A stretch of 64,000 nt of DNA from Adiantum capillus-veneris (taxonomy: Eukaryota > Streptophyta > Polypodiopsida > Polypodiales > Pteridaceae), in assembly GCA_014529385.2 (NCBI GenBank), contig CM043958.1, positions 124,508,817 to 124,572,816 on the forward strand. Reading direction: 5' to 3'. The position numbers and the translations under genes were made by a program. Below the pieces are notes generated by a model. That model searched no databases. It saw only the letters and a program-made list of their open reading frames with translations, and was not told the origin of the DNA. Below, one piece after another: positions 59,077 through 64,000 of the stretch. Positions within the stretch are counted from its first letter, which is position 1. Each line of letters opens with the position of its first letter.

Positions 59077-60700
59077 TCAAGTGGGTAGACCCATCCCTTG
59101 CATCACATAGGTTTCACCTGGATTAAACACCTGCCATTGGTTTTCTCCACCCACTTGTAACTGCTCACCATAGTGTCGTACCCTAGCACATATACCATCA
59201 GGTGTGTAGGCCGCCCATAGCCTACCCTCAACTCTCCAAGCATCCCTGTGCAAGCTATCTACTCCATACCAAGCAACACCAAGCATATCACCATTTAAAA
59301 AGCATGTACCTGACACCGAGATCCAACACATGTCTGACCCTCCCTCCCAACCAAATGAAGTGGAGGCCTCAACCATAGACCCCTACATCTGCTAAACCAT
59401 CCATCACATAGTTGTATCTACCATCATATTCATCAACCATTGCTCATATACCTTCAATGGAAGCAAAGCCACTCCCTTGAACTCTCCTTTATCCACCACT
59501 AGACATGTATGCTGCATCCGAATCTCCACCCTCTTTGGCAACACAACCTCCTCTTTGGCCACACACAATCGAGCTCCTCCTTGTCAACTAGCCCTTCAAG
59601 GTCAATTAGCACCACCTGCTTTTCAGATTCAACCACCTGCTCTTCAATAATCTGCTCTTCTGCTGCATCGTACACCACCAAGGAAGAGAAAAATTTGTTC
59701 TGTATTGCACCATCCTTGTCTTCCTCCATAGGCACGGCTGCTCTATCCCATCTAGAAAAAAATTTCACATGTTGCACCACCATGGCTCACTCCACTGCCA
59801 CTTTCACTAGCATGGCCATTAGCATGGCACCACACATCAGTTTTACCTACTTATCATCACTTGTAGGCCTAGACCGCTCCACTTGGTCTTCATCATGCAC
59901 ATCCGCTTGCTTCTCTGTTTCCTGCTCTCCTTGAACATTGGATACTACCATATCATCAAACACATAATAAGGCAACTTTAACTTTACGATCTCAGGTTCG
60001 TCAGACTCCGTCTCCTCATCATAGGATGTGGACTCATCCGCTCTATCCTCCTCACTTGTCTCCTAGTAACTCAAGCTTGTATCTTCATCATCACCGACAT
60101 CATGTACATACTCTGTATCTGCATCTTCATATGCTTGCTGCTCCACAAATTCTTGACCATCTCCATCGCTTTGCACACTTTCTCCATCGGCTTTTGAACC
60201 CTCGGTATTTGCAACCCAGTTGGATTTTGCTACCTTTTCATGAAAACTTTCCGCAAGTACAAGCTTTACCTCTTTAAGTTGCACTGGAACCTCAACATCT
60301 GCTACTACTTTTGCCTCCTGGTCCGCTTCAACATGGAGGTTCTCATCGTTGACAAGCTCCTCCACCCTCGGCACATGCATATCACAAACTGGAAACCTCC
60401 AAGGAACATAACCAACCATAGGCCCTACCTCCGTAGGCTCTACATTTCTAACAACTGGAACCGCGTTTGGTCCGGACCAAAAAACACTCTGCTACCACCA
60501 CAACATGCACATAATCTACCAACTTCAACACGTCCAGCTCCAACTTCCGCTGTACCTTTTGGATCTTCATCTTGGCCAGATAGACCATGTCTTCATATGT
60601 ATCAGCACCATCCTCGACCTTTTCTCTAATCCTAGGATGCAAGCACTCTAGCAGCTTTGACAGCTTCAAATATTGGTTTCCTTTTACCCCAATAGCATCC
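59077..60700 (-). mobile_element. Family H element, minus copy, with unknown C-terminal domain
   Basis: On the minus strand: KLSKLLECLHPRIREKVEDG, DTYEDMVYLAKMKIQKVQRK (60448-60669, gag-like, matching the plus copy); an acidic ORF (60063-60419, EADQEAKVVADVEVPVQLKE); KDGAIQNKFFSSLVVYDAAE and VVLIDLEGLVDKEELD (59499-59783, matching 56360-56510); then HTCLVVDKGEFKGVALLPLK and, at 59077-59376, CWISVSGTCFLNGDMLGVAW, EGRLWAAYTPDGICARVRHY and QWQVFNPGETYVMQGMGL. The last domain is not recognised and is absent from the plus copy. Stops and frameshifts occur, but the 99-codon final frame is clean. Confidence 0.6.
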
Positions 60701-62412
60701 TCTAACTACTGATAGCCGTTTTTCGGCTCTTTGTAATTGCCAGAGTGAGTTACCTTCCCCTATCAAATCCCTCAAACACTGTGGTTACCCTCACCCTTTC
60801 ACTGTATATAGGTGCGTGTGAGTTAAGGGACTTTTCCCATATCTCCTTACTGAAATAAAAAACCCTCAATTACCTAGTAATTGGGCTAGTTGAGCCAAAA
60901 AAAATAAAAAATATAAGTATATTATGGCCCATGCGTATGTAAATATTTCTTTGTATATAGGGCCTAAATAAAAGATTTTTTCATAATTATTTTGGTATTT
61001 ATTTAAATATTTTTACCTAGGTGTGTGTTATTTATGCTCTGTACATTGCTTCACCATTACTACAATTTTTCTTACCATTTTTCATACTCTTTATTCCATA
61101 TAGAAATATTCTCATGTAAGCTTCTCTTATATTTGGTGTAACTCCACCCCAACAAAAATCCAAAAAAACTAGTTTTATTTATGTGTATTTTTTTCACTAT
61201 TGTGATTTTTTCCCTTCCTACATCTATTTTGTTTTTTTTCTAAAAAATTAGAACACCAAAAATATTTATCTTTTTATAGTAGCCTCATAATGAGAGAGAT
61301 TTCTTTTGACCCCTTTATATTTTTTCCACTTATATTATTTATATTTGACATGTACATATTTTTTAGACCCCTCAATATTTGATTTTCTTAGTTGTACTAT
61401 TCACTTATATCATGATCTCAACAATATCTTCAATTATAGACCTACCAAATAAGGTCAAGGGTAGGTGGCATGCATACATGCACTATGGAGGGCTCACTCT
61501 TGGAGGTATTCAAAAGAATCATCCAAAGAAGGACCCCACAAGGACCTTGTGCAGTGGAAAAACACGGTCGGTTTTGCTAAATTTTTAAAAGTCACTTGCT
61601 CTCCGAATTTGAAAAGGTGATACAAACAAGAGTTGTAGCTCGTGGGCTGAACTTTTTCCTCAAATTTTTTCATATTTTTTTGAGCTACGAGCTGTGAGCT
61701 ATGATTTTATTAGTGGACCCCAGTTTTCCCATGCTATGCAGCCACACTCTCTCTTCCACTTTATCATTTTCCTCTTTCACACACACTTCTCCACTCATCA
61801 TCCCCACCTCTCTCACCACTCCTCTCTGCACCCTACTCACCTTCTCCTCAACCTTGAAGAATAAGAGAAACCATGGTGAACTCATACCTCCCACACACAA
61901 TTCCATTCCAAAATTGACCACCTAGTCTCATTTTTCCTCCTCCAATTTACCCATATCTATAAAAAAACCACAAAATTCAGCCTCTTCTCTTAAAAGACAG
62001 CATCATGGTGGTTGATTACTCAGCTTCAATTACCTTGTCTCTCAAGGAAGGTCAAGAGTGGAGAAAAAATGTACCGTCAAAGCTAGTGGACCGTCAACAA
62101 GCGTCAAAATTGGCCCTACTCAAGACACTTGGAGCATCAACCTTGTAAGAAATCCACCTTTTCTTACCTCTTAAGAGTTTTTCTTCCTTATTTGTATCCT
62201 ACATGGATACTCCCATTGTAAATATCCAATTCCATTTGTAAATTAATACTAACTCTACTAACACTAACCCACTATGAAAAGTCCTATCACCTCCATTTCT
62301 CTCCTCTCTCTTTCCCCACCAACTTCTTGATAATTCCAAGCAAAAGAAATTAGATAAATGGCTGAAAATCTAACCCAACCATGGTTAGAGAAGTAGCCCT
62401 AGCCTTCAAAAT

Positions 62413-62425
62413 TGCTATAAAAGGA
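62413..62425 (+). promoter_or_regulatory. TATA box in the family F LTR
   Basis: GCTATAAAAGGAGGG near 62412 is a strong TATA context, followed by leader-like sequence with no ATG-led ORF. It would drive transcription from the LTR toward the right edge. Confidence 0.6.
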
Positions 62426-63084
62426 GGGTGTAGCTAGCACAAAAAGGGGGGAGCCATAAGCAAGAGCACTATGCTATAGCTTGAGAAGCAAAGCTCAACC
62501 TCTCTAGAAGGAGCTCTTGAGTGGAAGCTCATTGTCTTATGCATGTGCATGTGTTGTAATAGGGGATTAGCAAGGGAACTCTATGCCATTGTAAGAGAGA
62601 GAGTGATCATTCAATTGAGAGTAGGAAATCTATCATTTCTCCTACTAGTGTAAGCCCAACATTTGTTGAATCAAGAAGGGTGGATTTGGACTAAGCTTGG
62701 ATATTTTGTCTTCCTTCCAACGTGAAGTAATGGACAACAATGATGCGTAAGTGTCTTGGTGTTTTTTTGTTATGTTCTTGATAGCTTGTCTCTGGTGTTG
62801 TCATCAATCTAGCCATAAATCCCACATACTGTAAGAGGGCGACAGGGTGGAGAGGACTCCCCTGGCTTTAAGACAGTGATTGGGGTGGCTTTTCTTGTGA
62901 TGTGTTGTGGTGAAATTTACGCAAGCTATGTTGAACAAATACTAATTTCACTTTGATTTGTCATGACAGATTTGTAAGAAGGTATTAATGCAACAAGCAC
63001 CCCCTCCCCCTTTCTCTCTCTTTCTTAAATATATAGTTGTGTTTGCTTGATCATTGCCGATACGTTTAAAAGCAGTCCGAGCAC

Positions 63085-63087
<3 letters not shown>

Positions 63088-63138
<51 letters not shown>
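63088..63138. repeat. (CT)25 microsatellite
   Basis: Uninterrupted CT run within the putative LTR, downstream of the TATA box. Confidence 0.95.
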
Positions 63139-63141
<3 letters not shown>

Positions 63142-63474
63142 TTTTAGTGTGTGAGAGTGTTCCATTGGTGTTAGGGTTAGTGTAAATTCCTTGCTTGTTT
63201 GTGGGTTGCTCTAACGATTCTCCTCTTTTGCGTCCTAGTTCGCTCTTAAACTAGGTGGTGCCCCTTGTGTAGTTGGGATTTGGCTGTGGGTTTGTTGTTT
63301 TGGTTTGTGTTGTGTTGTGCCCCAGCCCCATTGAGCAGCACGGGAGCCTTGAAGGGTGTCTAGAGGTTGCTCTTCTTGTTGCCCGCCCCGGACCGCCTCA
63401 AATTGGTGCCCCCACGGAGGACGGCTTGTGTATTTTTGTGTAGAATCAACCTTTAGCATAGTCAAGTAGTTTGC

Positions 63475-63687
63475 ATGAATCACGAAAATTTGTATGATCC
63501 CTTCATTCCCATTGCAAGGCAAAAGGTACACATAATTGTTAGTACTAAGTTGCAATTTCAACGTGTCATTCGTAGAATTTTAGGTCCTCTTAGGTTGGCC
63601 GAGATAAATGTTTCAGTAAATCCTTTTATTTTGCCTCTCATTAGGTACGACCTTAGTTTGGACATCTATATTTTTGTTTTGTTTTAA
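63475..63687 (+). CDS. Small ORF, first of a tandem homologous pair
   Basis: 70 codons, MNHENLYDPFIPIARQKVHI..., ending SLDIYIFVLF. Shares with the next ORF the spaced pattern S-x-K-x-x-F-Q ... G-x-x-R ... E-I ... S-x-N-P-x-I-L-P-L-I-x-Y ... S-x-D-x-x-I-F-x-L. No family is recognised. It follows the putative PBS, where a gag would start. Confidence 0.45.
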   Translation: MNHENLYDPFIPIARQKVHIIVSTKLQFQRVIRRILGPLRLAEINVSVNPFILPLIRYDLSLDIYIFVLF

Positions 63688-63708
63688 GCATTAGGTCATG
63701 CATAGACC

Positions 63709-63927
63709 ATGGATAATGGCCCAGGAATAGAGGTTTTCCCCTTCCATTTCACTCCACACATTAGAATAAACATTGCAATTAGTAGGAAAATCCATTTTCA
63801 ACAACGTATGGTGTTCATGTTTGGTGCCCAAAGAGTAGGAGAAATTCTCGCATCACCAAACCCTGTCATCCTACCTCTTATTGATTATCATAGGTCGTTT
63901 GATGTGAATATCTTTATTTTGTTGTAG
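63709..63927 (+). CDS. Small ORF, second of a tandem homologous pair
   Basis: 72 codons, MDNGPGIEVFPFHFTPHIRI..., ending RSFDVNIFILL. It starts about 234 bp after its partner and shows the same residue pattern (NPVILPLIDY versus NPFILPLIRY) despite clear divergence. This implies selection on a duplicated domain, or duplication inside a longer gene. Both end in stops, so a single fused protein is not read here. Confidence 0.45.
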   Translation: MDNGPGIEVFPFHFTPHIRINIAISRKIHFQQRMVFMFGAQRVGEILASPNPVILPLIDYHRSFDVNIFILL

Positions 63928-64000
63928 AATATATTGCAAGCTAGATACATTATTGTGTAAATCTTTTTAAGAAAGAAAAACAAAAACGGGTGTCACTTTG

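Larger units (their letters stand above)
60710..63400 (+). repeat. Family F long repeat, copy 2: probable LTR of about 2.7 kb
   Basis: Begins TGATAGCCGTTTTTCGGC, homologous to 47472, and plausibly ends ...GCCTCA at 63400, just before TGGTGCCCCCACGGAGGAC (63404-63422), a PBS-like 18-19-mer whose tRNA I cannot name. The TG...CA ends, internal TATA, CT array and following small ORFs fit a 5' LTR running off the right edge. The limit at 63400 is inference. Confidence 0.6.

Overview
The window reads as repeat-rich nuclear DNA of a land plant. It holds Ty1-copia and two lineages of Ty3-gypsy LTR retrotransposons with plant-type primer-binding sites (initiator-Met tRNA, and a tRNA-Asp type), many (CT)n/(CA)n arrays, A+T-rich spacers and no long intact host gene. 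No bacterial operon, CRISPR array, rRNA or tRNA gene was seen. The copia RNase H relic at the left edge and the Ty3 reverse transcriptase near 54.5 kb remind me of sequences common in non-flowering land plants (fern, lycophyte or gymnosperm), but that is a weak inference and I name no species.

Layout. 0-7.1 kb: a copia RNase H relic, tandem repeats, microsatellites including a 55-base G run, and unassigned sequence. 7.1-11.6 kb: a partial LTR of a chromovirus-like Ty3 family, broken by a 3.56-kb non-autonomous copia element (8008-11562) with 188-bp LTRs, a perfect 5-bp target duplication and a gag-protease-delta-pol frame interrupted by only two stops. 14.3-31.4 kb: a head-to-tail series of decayed gag/zinc-knuckle/protease segments from a second Ty3 family (here 'family E'). 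It has been invaded by a minus-strand chromovirus-like element (16158-22776), which itself carries a 246-bp terminal-inverted-repeat element (17466-17711), and by a 1.8-kb miniature LTR element (29451-31247). 32.2-37.2 kb: two more solo LTRs of the chromovirus family in opposite orientations, with large CT/CA arrays, the second inside an LTR whose PBS matches tRNA-Asp.

37.2-46.1 kb is the least transposon-like part. It holds a promoter-like stretch with a CT-rich leader, an unrecognised broken gene (39585-40975), a GC-rich foldback (41196-41606), a frameshifted histone H3-like gene with CENH3-like features and a possible long upstream tail (41785-42957), and an unrecognised multi-block coding relic (44283-46058).

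46-64 kb: two copies of a long LTR-like repeat ('family F', 47472- and 60710-), two tandem copies of the tRNA-Asp-type LTR (49776-51105), a decayed Ty3 element with pre-gag, gag and RT (51.9-54.87 kb) and two inverted copies of a gag-like plus acidic ORF family ('family H', 54.9-56.8 kb plus and 59.07-60.7 kb minus). The right edge enters the interior of the second F copy, with two tandem homologous small ORFs.

Nothing here works together as one pathway. The history is successive insertion, deletion, tandem duplication and decay. The best candidates for something undescribed are the H3/CENH3-like gene, the family E arrays, the family H elements with their unknown C-terminal domain, and the unrecognised coding relics in the 37-46 kb island.
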